This document shows, in pieces, positions 26,132 through 35,161 of a stretch of DNA of 64,000 nt (position 1 is its first letter; each line of letters begins with the position of its first letter). Both the position numbers and the translations under genes were made by a program. Origin of the DNA: an uncultured Pelagibacteraceae bacterium (GTDB taxonomy: Bacteria; Pseudomonadota; Alphaproteobacteria; Pelagibacterales; Pelagibacteraceae); assembly GCA_902610115.1 (NCBI GenBank), contig CACLUK010000002.1, positions 19,687-83,686 of the forward strand, written 5' to 3'. The notes under the pieces were generated by a model. The model searched no databases and was not told the DNA's origin. It saw only the letters and a program-made list of their open reading frames with translations.

Positions 26132-27808
26132 TTAATAAAGATTTTCTAGTTGTTGTTTATAATTTTTAATTATTTCTTTTCTTTTTAACTTTAAAGTAGG
26201 TGTAAGCATTCCGTTATCAATTGTAAATTCTTCATGAATTAATACAAATTTTTTAATTTTTTCTATTAAAGTTAAACTTTTATTTATATTTTCAATTATA
26301 AGTTTAATTTTTTCGTTATTAATTTCTTTTTCAGTTACAATTAATGCAACTAAGTAATTTTTTTTATCTCCATAAACAAAAGACTGTTTAATATTTTCAT
26401 TTAAACATAAAATATTTTCAACTTTACTAGGAGAAATATTATCTCCACCAAGATTTACAATGATATCTTTTTTTCTATCAGTAATTTTCAAATAATTATT
26501 ATTATCTAGCTCTCCAATGTCACCTGTATGAAGCCATCCATCTTTTATTACTTTTTCTGTCTCCTCTTTCAAATTCCAGTATCCCAGCATAACATTTTCA
26601 CCTTTAATAAGAATTTCTCCATCTTCTGCTATTTTGACTTTATTAGTCTTAAACGGAGGTCCTACTGATTCGACCTTAACTAAATCTGGTAAATTACAGC
26701 TAACGACCGGAGAGGCTTCGGTTAGCCCATATCCTTGTAGTGTGGGTAAACCAACAGCATTTAAAAATTCTCCAATATTTCGATCTAAGGCCCCTCCACC
26801 AGATACGAAGGCTTGGAGATTACCGCCGAACTGATTTCTGATTTTTTTTCTTACTAATTTTTCGCATAAAAAATTTGTGATTTTTTCACTAAATCTTAAT
26901 TCTTCTTTTTTGAGTATTTTTTTACCCAAATATAAAGTCTGCATTATTAATTTTCTTTTTAACCCAGATTGTTTCTCAAAATTCATATGTATTTTTGTAA
27001 AAAGGTTTTGATAAAATCTAGGAACAGCAGTCATGATTGTGGGTTTAGCAACTCCCATATTAGAAATCAGTTTTTCTAAACTTTCGGTGTAAAAAACTTT
27101 TGCTCCAACTATAATTTGTATAAATTGAACTGTGTGTTCATAAGAATGCGATAAAGGTAACCAAGTCAAAAATACTGGATCTTTTTTTTTAGTTAACACT
27201 TCTAATAATTCTACTGCACCTTCGCAATTAGATAAAATACCGCCATGACTTAAAACTACACCCTTAGGATTTCCCGATGTACCTGAAGTATAAATAATAC
27301 AAGCAGGCATATTCCTTTTTAAATCTTTGTTTAATATTTTTTCATTTATTTCCTCATTTAGTATTTCTTGAATTAACAAACTATCAGTATCTATTTTTTC
27401 AAAAGATATTATTTTCTTAACATCATTATTTACGAATTTTTTAATTTTATTATATTGGTCTTGATTTGAAACAAATATCAATGAAGGCTTACAATCATTT
27501 AAAATATATTCATAATCGTTTGCAGAATAAGTTGTAAAAATAGGAACTGAAATACCGCCTGCATTCATAATAGCAATATCGGTCATTAACCAATATGGTC
27601 TATTCTCAGAAAGTATTAAACATCTATCACCTTGTTTTATTAATGATTTAATTTTTGAGGTAAGTTTATAAATTCTTTCAGTAACATCTTCCCAATTATA
27701 AGTTCGTTTGTCAGGTTTAAGCCATTTTAAAAATGGTCTTTTACCCTCAACTTCTTCTGTCTTTTTAAAGTAAAGTTCAACTAAGCTATTTAATTTACTT
27801 ATATCCAT
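26132..27808 (-). CDS. fadD: Long-chain acyl-CoA synthetase (AMP-binding)
   Basis: IIYTSGTSGNPKGVVLSHGG, LQGYGLTEASPVVSCN, GWLHTGDIG, KITDRKKDIIVNLGGDNISPSKVE. Confidence 0.9.
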   Translation of the reverse strand: MDISKLNSLVELYFKKTEEVEGKRPFLKWLKPDKRTYNWEDVTERIYKLTSKIKSLIKQGDRCLILSENRPYWLMTDIAIMNAGGISVPIFTTYSANDYEYILNDCKPSLIFVSNQDQYNKIKKFVNNDVKKIISFEKIDTDSLLIQEILNEEINEKILNKDLKRNMPACIIYTSGTSGNPKGVVLSHGGILSNCEGAVELLEVLTKKKDPVFLTWLPLSHSYEHTVQFIQIIVGAKVFYTESLEKLISNMGVAKPTIMTAVPRFYQNLFTKIHMNFEKQSGLKRKLIMQTLYLGKKILKKEELRFSEKITNFLCEKLVRKKIRNQFGGNLQAFVSGGGALDRNIGEFLNAVGLPTLQGYGLTEASPVVSCNLPDLVKVESVGPPFKTNKVKIAEDGEILIKGENVMLGYWNLKEETEKVIKDGWLHTGDIGELDNNNYLKITDRKKDIIVNLGGDNISPSKVENILCLNENIKQSFVYGDKKNYLVALIVTEKEINNEKIKLIIENINKSLTLIEKIKKFVLIHEEFTIDNGMLTPTLKLKRKEIIKNYKQQLENLY

Positions 27809-27812
27809 AACT

Positions 27813-27899
27813 TGGTGGGCGAAGAGAGACTCGAACTCTCAAGGTATTGCTACCACCGGATTTTGAGTCCGGCGCGTCTACCAGTTCCACCATTCGCCC
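27813..27899 (-). tRNA. tRNA-Leu (anticodon CAA), CCA encoded
   Basis: Reverse complement GGGCGAATGGTGGAACTGGTAGACGCGCCGGACTCAAAATCCGGTGGTAGCAATACC...TTCGAGTCTCTCTTCGCCCACCA; long variable arm. Confidence 0.95.
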
Positions 27900-27913
27900 T
27901 TTTTTAAGATAAT

Positions 27914-28759
27914 CTAATTGATTTTTCTTACTATGAGAACAAAAATAATTGAGGTACAAAACATTATTAAAGCGTAAGCTGCTGTTGGTACCATAAACAC
28001 AATATCATCAAATAATTGTGTTGTTACAAACACGGCTAAAGTTCCATTTTGTAAGCCACATTCTAATGAAATACATTTTCTTTGTGCAATTCCTGATGTC
28101 CAAAATTTTGCAACATAATATCCTACGAAAATCATAGTCATATTTAAAATGAAAGCTATTAGACCTGCTCTAGTTATATAAGAAACAATTCTATCCCATT
28201 CCTCTACCCAAATTGCAATAAATACGACTAAAAATAAAATTACTGACAATCTTTGAATAATAAGAGTTTTGGAAATAATAAAATTAGTCATTAAACTTCT
28301 AACAATCATTCCAAAAACAACAGGAACAGTTACTACAAGGAACATTTTCATTGCGATATTGAGCATTGATATATCTTTTGCTGTTTCAATCCCTAAAAAA
28401 TCGGCAGAATTAAAAACTATCAAAGGAACGATGAAAATACTTAATAAACTGACGATTGCTGTCAAACTGACTGATAGAGCAACATCTCCATCGGCAAACT
28501 TAGTAAGAATATTTGAGGTTACTCCTCCTGGTGCTGCAGCTATTACCATAACTCCTAAAGCTATTTCTGGTGGTAGTGAAATAATACTAATTAAAATAAA
28601 AGCAATTATCGGAAGCAAAATAACCTGACATAAAAAACCTACTAGGAAGTCTCTTGGATTTTTTAAGACCCTTGTAAAATCCCCTATCGTTAAGCCGAGA
28701 CCTAAACCGAACATTATTATGGCAAGACATAAGGGTGCAATTGTAGTTACGATTTCCAT
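27914..28759 (-). CDS. Bile acid:sodium symporter family protein
   Basis: Multi-TM; MVIAAAPGGVTSNILTKFADGDVALSV and SLECGLQNGTLAVFV motifs. Confidence 0.9.
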   Translation of the reverse strand: MEIVTTIAPLCLAIIMFGLGLGLTIGDFTRVLKNPRDFLVGFLCQVILLPIIAFILISIISLPPEIALGVMVIAAAPGGVTSNILTKFADGDVALSVSLTAIVSLLSIFIVPLIVFNSADFLGIETAKDISMLNIAMKMFLVVTVPVVFGMIVRSLMTNFIISKTLIIQRLSVILFLVVFIAIWVEEWDRIVSYITRAGLIAFILNMTMIFVGYYVAKFWTSGIAQRKCISLECGLQNGTLAVFVTTQLFDDIVFMVPTAAYALIMFCTSIIFVLIVRKIN

Positions 28760-28773
28760 AATTTTATAAGTTC

Positions 28774-29823
28774 CTATTCTACTTTAAAGGGAGAGTTTTT
28801 CATGAGGTCGAAAATTGTAGTTACGAAACCAGCTTTATGCTTTTGATTATGCATGTAGTTTTCTTCAAAAGATTTGATATTTTTGGGAGATGGTAAAAGT
28901 ATATATTCTAGCTTTTTATTTTTCGTTATTAACTTTTCTTTTGTAAGATACTTTAATTTTCTAATGACTGTGGCTCTTGGTATTGTTGAAATTTCTGAAA
29001 TAGAAGAGGCGTTTATTCCATTTTTGGGAGTATGCCTTAAAAGATGCAAATATAAGTCAGCGTAAGTTCTCGGATCTTCAACAACTCTGCCTTTTACTTG
29101 TTTTGAATAATCGGTAAATTGTGAGATACCAATAGCACCCCAAACATTCCACGTTTCTAAATCACCAAAAAAAGTTCTGTGTCTTACTAAAAAGGGAATC
29201 TGAAGCCTTAGCCAATGTTGCCAACATATAGTAAAGTAAGTGTCTATAAATTTCTCAATTTCTTCTTTTTTGAATGATCTTCCAAACCAGTCTTCTTTCC
29301 CAAGGATGGTGCTGGTTTTTTCTAGGAAATTTGCCATCATTATTTTTGAATTAGATGGTTTTTGCACTCGATTTATTGCGTTATTAAAAATAATAGTTTT
29401 CCCTTTTCTAAAAATTATATTTTGACTTTGCAAAAAATTAACTTTTCTTCTTATTGTTTCTTTAGGAATATTAAGCTCTTTTGAAATCTCAATTAGGTTA
29501 ATCTTATCAATATTTAATTCGTTTTTTTCATAAAATTCCTGAAATGAAAGATATTGAAAACGATCTGAATATTTTTGAAATACTTGATTTACTAAATAAA
29601 CTAAAATTAAATAACTATCGTAATCTTTAAAGGTACTATAAGCATTATTGCACCATGATTGCTGTAACTTGAACCACAAAGATACTGTTTCATTAGAATT
29701 TTTAGATAAGACGTCGTAAACTTGGTCAGAATTTAATGTGTTAAAAAATTTGTTTTCAAAAGACGGTTTTTTTTTTAAAGGCTCGAAAATTTTTACAGTT
29801 TTTAGATCTACTGGTTTAGACAT
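28774..29823 (-). CDS. Putative transcriptional regulator with two winged-HTH-like segments
   Basis: EISKELNIPKETIRRKVNFLQSQNIIFRKG and SISEISTIPRATVIRKLKYLTKEKLITKN. Confidence 0.65.
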   Translation of the reverse strand: MSKPVDLKTVKIFEPLKKKPSFENKFFNTLNSDQVYDVLSKNSNETVSLWFKLQQSWCNNAYSTFKDYDSYLILVYLVNQVFQKYSDRFQYLSFQEFYEKNELNIDKINLIEISKELNIPKETIRRKVNFLQSQNIIFRKGKTIIFNNAINRVQKPSNSKIMMANFLEKTSTILGKEDWFGRSFKKEEIEKFIDTYFTICWQHWLRLQIPFLVRHRTFFGDLETWNVWGAIGISQFTDYSKQVKGRVVEDPRTYADLYLHLLRHTPKNGINASSISEISTIPRATVIRKLKYLTKEKLITKNKKLEYILLPSPKNIKSFEENYMHNQKHKAGFVTTIFDLMKNSPFKVE

Positions 29824-30009
29824 TTATTTTTTCCACGTTACGCTTTGATTAATTAAAATAGCCATCAAAATCCAAATAATAAACGTCCCTTCCGGCGAGA
29901 AACCGTAATCAGCACCAAACATTCCTGCAACTATAACGATTGAATAAATAGCGACTGTAGATAATATTAGACTTGCCAGATACCTGAGGATTGTGCATTT
30001 TAAATTCAT
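29824..30009 (-). CDS. Small membrane protein, unknown function
   Basis: 61-aa two-TM-like ORF directly upstream of the HTH gene. Confidence 0.5.
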   Translation of the reverse strand: MNLKCTILRYLASLILSTVAIYSIVIVAGMFGADYGFSPEGTFIIWILMAILINQSVTWKK

Positions 30010-30607
30010 GATCTTAAAAAAATTATACGATAGATGTGTTGAGCTTGCTAGACATAAATTTTCAAAGACTTTATTAGGTTTTGTAGCATTTATCGAAAGT
30101 TTCTTTTTCCCAGTTCCGCCTGATTTAATGATTGTTCCAATGGTAGTGGCAAAGAGAGAGGATTATCTTAAGATATTTTTTATAGCTACAACGGGCTCTG
30201 TTTTAGGAGGGTTGTTTGGATACATGCTAGGAGTTTTCTTTTTAGATGCATCGATGGTCATTATTGAATTTTATGGTTACGAGGAAAAAGTTTTTGAGAT
30301 GCAAGATAAGATGTCTACAAAAGGTGGTTTTTTAGCTTGGCTTGGAATTATGTTTTTAGCTGGCTTTACCCCACTTCCTTTTAAAGTTTTTACTATTACC
30401 AGTGGGGTGATCGCCTATAATCTTCCAGTATTTTTCTTTATATGTTTATTTACTAGAGGGCTAAGATTTTTCTTAGTTTCTTATTTAACATTTCTTTTTG
30501 GTAAAAAATTTGGTGATTTCATCGAGAAAAGAGGTGCGCTATGGTTTACATTAACTGGAATTTTTATTGTGGTTTTAGCCGCCGTCCTTTATATAATTTT
30601 CACCTAA
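30008..30607 (+). CDS. YqaA/DedA-family membrane protein
   Basis: FIESFFFPVPPDLMIVPMV and FTPLPFKVFTITSGVIAYNLPVF motifs. Confidence 0.85.
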   Translation: MILKKLYDRCVELARHKFSKTLLGFVAFIESFFFPVPPDLMIVPMVVAKREDYLKIFFIATTGSVLGGLFGYMLGVFFLDASMVIIEFYGYEEKVFEMQDKMSTKGGFLAWLGIMFLAGFTPLPFKVFTITSGVIAYNLPVFFFICLFTRGLRFFLVSYLTFLFGKKFGDFIEKRGALWFTLTGIFIVVLAAVLYIIFT

Positions 30608-31089
30608 TGTTGAGTAACAATAAGTTAGTTTTAAACAGTATATTAGCCTTTAGTTTTTTATCTTTGGCTATAGCTTATTTTATTCAATACGTATTAGGAC
30701 ATGAGCCTTGTAATTTATGTTTAATTGAGAGAATTCCTTATTTAGCGTCTTTAATACTTATTTCATTAATATTTATAATCAATAAATTTGAAAAAGTAAT
30801 TAGTGCTATTGTGCTATTATTTTTTATTTTTGGTTCAGTAGTTTCTTTTTATCATGTTGGGATTGAGCAAGGATTTTTTAGTGAGTCTCTGGTGTGCGAT
30901 TTAGGTTCTTCTAGTATGGATATGTCAAAAGAAGATTTGCTAAAACAATTTCAAAATAAGACTCCAATAAGCTGTAAAGACGTTACTTTTACGTTTTTTG
31001 GACTTTCTCTTGCTACAATAAATACAATTATATCAATTCTATTAAGTGGTATTATGGTCAAAGTAATTAAAAATTATGGAAAAAACTAA
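30607..31089 (+). CDS. dsbB: Disulfide bond formation protein DsbB
   Basis: GHEPCNLCLIERIPYL CxxC motif and 4-TM pattern; start revised from 30541 to 30607. Confidence 0.88.
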   Translation: MLSNNKLVLNSILAFSFLSLAIAYFIQYVLGHEPCNLCLIERIPYLASLILISLIFIINKFEKVISAIVLLFFIFGSVVSFYHVGIEQGFFSESLVCDLGSSSMDMSKEDLLKQFQNKTPISCKDVTFTFFGLSLATINTIISILLSGIMVKVIKNYGKN

Positions 31090-31609
31090 TAAAAAAACTT
31101 TAGAAGAAATTATAAGAGTTGATCACGCTGGAGAGCGTGGGGCTATTAAAATCTACGAAGGTCAGTTACTTGCTCTTAAGACTTTCAAACAAAATGCTTC
31201 CTTAAAAAGAAAAATTGAGGAAATGAAAGAGCACGAAAGAGAGCATTACGAATACTTTGATAAAGAAATTAAAAAAAGAAATATTCAGCCAACTAAACTT
31301 TTACCTCTCTGGGATTTAATGGGAGTTACTTTGGGTTTTGGAACTGCGATGCTCGGTGAAAGAGCAGCTATGTTATGTACTGCCTCTGTTGAAGAAGTAA
31401 TCGACGGGCATTACAAAGACCAAACATATAAACTTGGAAAAGATGAAGAGGAATTGAAAAAGAAAATTATTAAGTTTAGACAAGATGAACTTGATCATAA
31501 AGATATAGCTTATGACAATGGTGCAACAAAAAAAGGTTTATTTGGGGTGTTAGATAAAGTTATCAAAACTTCATCAAGAATAGCTATCACAATTTCTGAA
31601 AAAATTTAA
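31076..31609 (+). CDS. coq7: Demethoxyubiquinone hydroxylase (Coq7)
   Basis: IRVDHAGERGAIKIYEGQL, EHEREHYEYF, ASVEEVIDGHY, DELDHKDIA di-iron motifs. Confidence 0.92.
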   Translation: MEKTNKKTLEEIIRVDHAGERGAIKIYEGQLLALKTFKQNASLKRKIEEMKEHEREHYEYFDKEIKKRNIQPTKLLPLWDLMGVTLGFGTAMLGERAAMLCTASVEEVIDGHYKDQTYKLGKDEEELKKKIIKFRQDELDHKDIAYDNGATKKGLFGVLDKVIKTSSRIAITISEKI

Positions 31610-32179
31610 TTACGGTTCTAATTCGATATCCCAATAAAGATAGTCCATCCAACTTTCGTGAAGAAAATTAGGCGGAAAATTTCTACCATTTCTGTGAAGG
31701 TCTTCTACAGTAGGAGCGTAAGGTTTGTTAGCTAATTTCAAATCACAGTCTTTATAGAGTTTACCTCCTTTTTTAACGTTGCAACTGGAACAAGCTGTAA
31801 CTACGTTGTTCCAATCTGTAAGACCGCCTTTGGACTTTGGGAGAAGGTGATCAAATGTTAAATCTTTTTTGTCTCCACAATATTGGCAAGCAAACTTATC
31901 TCTCAAAAAAACGTTAAATCTTGTAAAGTTTGGATTTTTTGATGGTTGTATAAAATTTTTTAAAGCTATAACACTTGGTAAATTCATTTCAAAAGATGGA
32001 CTTCTAATTTTTCTTTTGTAATTTGAAACAATACTTACTCTATCTAAAAAAACTGATTTAACTGCATCTTGCCAGCACCATATTGAAAGGGGATAATAAC
32101 TCAAAGGTCTAAAATCAGCATTAAGAACCAATGCTGGGCATTTTTCTAACGGAACTTTTTCTGCAGAAGAAATAATCAT
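31610..32179 (-). CDS. HNH endonuclease
   Basis: CQYCGDKKDLTFDHLLPKSKGGLTDWNNVVTACSSCNVKKG. Confidence 0.9.
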   Translation of the reverse strand: MIISSAEKVPLEKCPALVLNADFRPLSYYPLSIWCWQDAVKSVFLDRVSIVSNYKRKIRSPSFEMNLPSVIALKNFIQPSKNPNFTRFNVFLRDKFACQYCGDKKDLTFDHLLPKSKGGLTDWNNVVTACSSCNVKKGGKLYKDCDLKLANKPYAPTVEDLHRNGRNFPPNFLHESWMDYLYWDIELEP

Positions 32180-32243
32180 AACTAAAGCTAACTGATAAGA
32201 AAAATTTTATCAAGTTATAATTATGTACCAGGTAAAATACTTA

Positions 32244-32897
32244 TTAATTAAAATGTTTTTTAATGAATTGAAGACCCAAACTTGACCCCTCAGTTGGTAT
32301 ACGATGTTCACAGTGTTTAAATATTTTTGTTTCAATTTCGTAATTATTTTTTCCAAAAAATTCTTTTGCTTCAAGAAGTGATTCTATTGGAACAACTTGG
32401 TCAAGATCTCCATGCATTAAGATAATATTCGGTCTGGAAATTATATTTTTAGAGAGATGTTCTGTGCTTATAATTCTACCAGAATATCCAACAACTGAGT
32501 TTATAGTATCTTTTCGCTTTATTCCTGTTTGCAAGGTTATCATACAACCTTGGCTAAAACCGCCAATGATAATTTCATTAGCTTTTAAATTATATTTTTC
32601 CTTAACTTCATCTATTAATTTATTAAGTTTATTCTCAGCTACTAAAGATTTCGATAAAATTTGTTCAGGGGTTTGATCCATTAAGTCGAACCATTGAAAA
32701 CCTGTTGGACTTGCTGCACATTTTTCAGGAGCGTCTGGACAGATTATAATCGTATCAGGTAAATGTGCTCTCCAATAATTTGCTAAAATTGAAATATCTT
32801 TACCGTCTCCACCATAACCGTGGCAAAGAATTACTGCATTCTTCGGTTTTTCTTTAGAAAGTGGCTCTAAAATAATTGTATTTAATGAAAAGGTCAT
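32244..32897 (-). CDS. Alpha/beta-hydrolase, phospholipase/carboxylesterase family
   Basis: VILCHGYGGDGKD, IIGGFSQGCMITLQTG, LMHGDLDQVVPIE. Confidence 0.9.
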   Translation of the reverse strand: MTFSLNTIILEPLSKEKPKNAVILCHGYGGDGKDISILANYWRAHLPDTIIICPDAPEKCAASPTGFQWFDLMDQTPEQILSKSLVAENKLNKLIDEVKEKYNLKANEIIIGGFSQGCMITLQTGIKRKDTINSVVGYSGRIISTEHLSKNIISRPNIILMHGDLDQVVPIESLLEAKEFFGKNNYEIETKIFKHCEHRIPTEGSSLGLQFIKKHFN

Positions 32898-32912
32898 ATA
32901 GATAAAATATTA

Positions 32913-33113
32913 ATGTCAGAATTTTTATTTAACTTTATTGGTTTCACTTTATTAGGTGCAGTTGCCATAGTTTTAATAATGGGTATTTATACTTTATTTA
33001 AAGGTGGAAGTACTAGTAAAAAATATTCTAATAAACTTATGCAGTTAAGGGTATTGTTGCAATTTATTGCAATAATAGTTTTAGTTTTGCTTGCTTATTT
33101 TTTTAAAGACTAA
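32913..33113 (+). CDS. HIG1-domain / twin-TM small membrane protein
   Basis: Two TM segments flanking GGSTSKKYSNKLMQLRVLLQFIAI. Confidence 0.75.
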   Translation: MSEFLFNFIGFTLLGAVAIVLIMGIYTLFKGGSTSKKYSNKLMQLRVLLQFIAIIVLVLLAYFFKD

Positions 33114-33637
33114 ATATATTTTCTTAAAAAGTTAATAAATTCATCACTGGCAAAATCAATTTCTCCAATCACTTTACCGAATTCTTTGCCTTCTTTATTA
33201 ATTAATATGCTTGTAGGTAAGCCTCTTAATTTGAACCCTTTGACTAATCTCAATTCAGGGTCATAATAAGTTTTTAGATCTTTTACTCCTATATCTTTAA
33301 AAAATTTATCTACTTTTATATTATTTGGTTTTTCCATATTCACCGCAAAAATATCAATTTCTGGTAACTTATTGCCTAGTTTTTCTAAAGAGGGCATTTC
33401 TTTTCGACACGGTGCACACCACGTAGCCCAAAAATTTATTATCATGATCTTGCCTCTTTTGTTGACTAAATCAACGTCTTGAAGATTTGAGTCTTTAAAT
33501 TTGAGTTCGCTGATAATTTGAGGTTTTTCATGAATAATAACATTTTTTGAAAAATCTTCTGCTCCGTTAAGATTTTGGCTAAGAAGAGATAAAACTATTA
33601 TGTGAATATAGATTTTAAAAGATTTACTAATTTTCAT
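33110..33637 (-). CDS. TlpA-like thiol:disulfide oxidoreductase
   Basis: INFWATWCAPCRKEMPSLEKL, LRGLPTSILINKEG. Confidence 0.9.
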   Translation of the reverse strand: MKISKSFKIYIHIIVLSLLSQNLNGAEDFSKNVIIHEKPQIISELKFKDSNLQDVDLVNKRGKIMIINFWATWCAPCRKEMPSLEKLGNKLPEIDIFAVNMEKPNNIKVDKFFKDIGVKDLKTYYDPELRLVKGFKLRGLPTSILINKEGKEFGKVIGEIDFASDEFINFLRKYI

Positions 33638-33667
33638 ATTAATTTAAATTGTAGATAACATAGTAAA

Positions 33668-35050
33668 ATGAAAAATAAAACTGTTTGGGCGAATAGACTA
33701 AAAGGAAAGACATCGCTTTCTTTTCAAAAAATAGGCTCATCTATAAGTGTAGATAAAAGACTTTATGAGCAAGATATAGCTGCGTCCATTGTTCATACCA
33801 AAATGCTCGTTAAACAAAAGATTATTGGCAAAAAAGAAGGATCTAAAATTATCAATGGTCTTAAAAAAATTAAATCGCAGATTGATAAGGGAAAGTTTAA
33901 ATTTCAAGAAAAATTTGAGGATATTCATTTAAATATAGAAAAAAAATTATTTGAATTGATTGGTCCTTCAGCAGGTTTTTTGCACACAGCGAGATCAAGA
34001 AATGATCAAGTTGTTACAGATTTCAAATTATGGATTAAAAAATCATCAAAAGAAACTATAGCTAACATTAACTCTTTAATGAAAATTTTAATCAAAAAAG
34101 CAGAGAAAAATGTTGATATTGTTATGCCTGGCTTAACACATCTTAAGAATGCTCAACCTATTTCATTTGCACATTATCTTCTGTCTTACTTTGAAATGCT
34201 TAAAAGAGATAAAAAAAGATTCGAAAATAATATTAAACTTTTAGATGAGTGCCCATTAGGTTCAGCCGCACTAGCGGGTACTTCTTATAAAATAGATAGA
34301 AATTATACTTCAAGACAACTTGGTTTTAAGAAACCAACTGATAATTCAATAGACTCTGTTGCAGACAGAGACTTTGCAGTAGATTTTTTATATGCATCTG
34401 CTTTATGTGCAATGCATTTATCTAGATTGGCTGAAGATTTTATAATTTTTAATTCAAATGCATTTAATTTAATTTCATTTGATGACAGCATGTTAACTGG
34501 TTCATCGATAATGCCACAAAAGAAAAATCCTGACCCTGCTGAATTAATCAGAGGTAAAGTTGGCTTGAACTATGGCAATTTAAATTCGATGCTTACTATA
34601 ATGAAGGGACTTCCAATGTCTTATTTTAAAGATCTTCAGGATGATAAAAAACTTGTCTTTGATGGATTTGATACTTTAAACGACTCATTAGTTTTAAGTC
34701 TTGAGTTAGTGAATTCAATAAAGCCAAATAAAAAAAATATGCTAAAAATGGCTAATGCAGGTTTTACCACGGCTACTGATTTTGCTGATTATTTGGTAAA
34801 GGAAAAGAAACTCACTTTTAGAGAATCTTATGCGGTTACAGCAAAATTAGTGAATTACGCCGAAAAGAAAAATAAATTGTTATCTGAATTATCTTTACAA
34901 GAAATAATGAAAATTTACAAAAATTTGGATAAAAATGTACTAAAAATATTTGATGTAAATAATTCTATGAACTCAAAAAAATCCTATGGAGGGACTTCTA
35001 CTGCTAATGTTAAAGCAATGATTAAAAAATATAAAAAGGAGGTAAAATGA
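33668..35050 (+). CDS. argH: Argininosuccinate lyase
   Basis: HTARSRNDQVVTDFKLW, GSSIMPQKKNPDPAELIRGK. Confidence 0.96.
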   Translation: MKNKTVWANRLKGKTSLSFQKIGSSISVDKRLYEQDIAASIVHTKMLVKQKIIGKKEGSKIINGLKKIKSQIDKGKFKFQEKFEDIHLNIEKKLFELIGPSAGFLHTARSRNDQVVTDFKLWIKKSSKETIANINSLMKILIKKAEKNVDIVMPGLTHLKNAQPISFAHYLLSYFEMLKRDKKRFENNIKLLDECPLGSAALAGTSYKIDRNYTSRQLGFKKPTDNSIDSVADRDFAVDFLYASALCAMHLSRLAEDFIIFNSNAFNLISFDDSMLTGSSIMPQKKNPDPAELIRGKVGLNYGNLNSMLTIMKGLPMSYFKDLQDDKKLVFDGFDTLNDSLVLSLELVNSIKPNKKNMLKMANAGFTTATDFADYLVKEKKLTFRESYAVTAKLVNYAEKKNKLLSELSLQEIMKIYKNLDKNVLKIFDVNNSMNSKKSYGGTSTANVKAMIKKYKKEVK

Positions 35051-35157
35051 AAATATTGGTATTAATTTGTATAATAATTTTAACTCTATCTGGATGCGGA
35101 AAGAAATCAGAGCCAAAGTATCAAGGAAAATTTAATCATATACAAATAATTTTATAA
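35047..35157 (+). CDS. 36-aa small lipoprotein (LptM/YifL-like, not in ORF track)
   Basis: MKILVLICIIILTLSGCGKKSEPKYQGKFNHIQIIL with lipobox LSGC; ATGA overlap with argH; argH-lipoprotein-lysA order. Confidence 0.75.
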   Translation: MKILVLICIIILTLSGCGKKSEPKYQGKFNHIQIIL

Positions 35158-35161
35158 TTTT

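Noticed and set aside
28269-28628. 119-aa plus-strand ORF
   Set aside because: Antisense to the bile-acid symporter family gene; hydrophobic composition mirrors the sense TM codons
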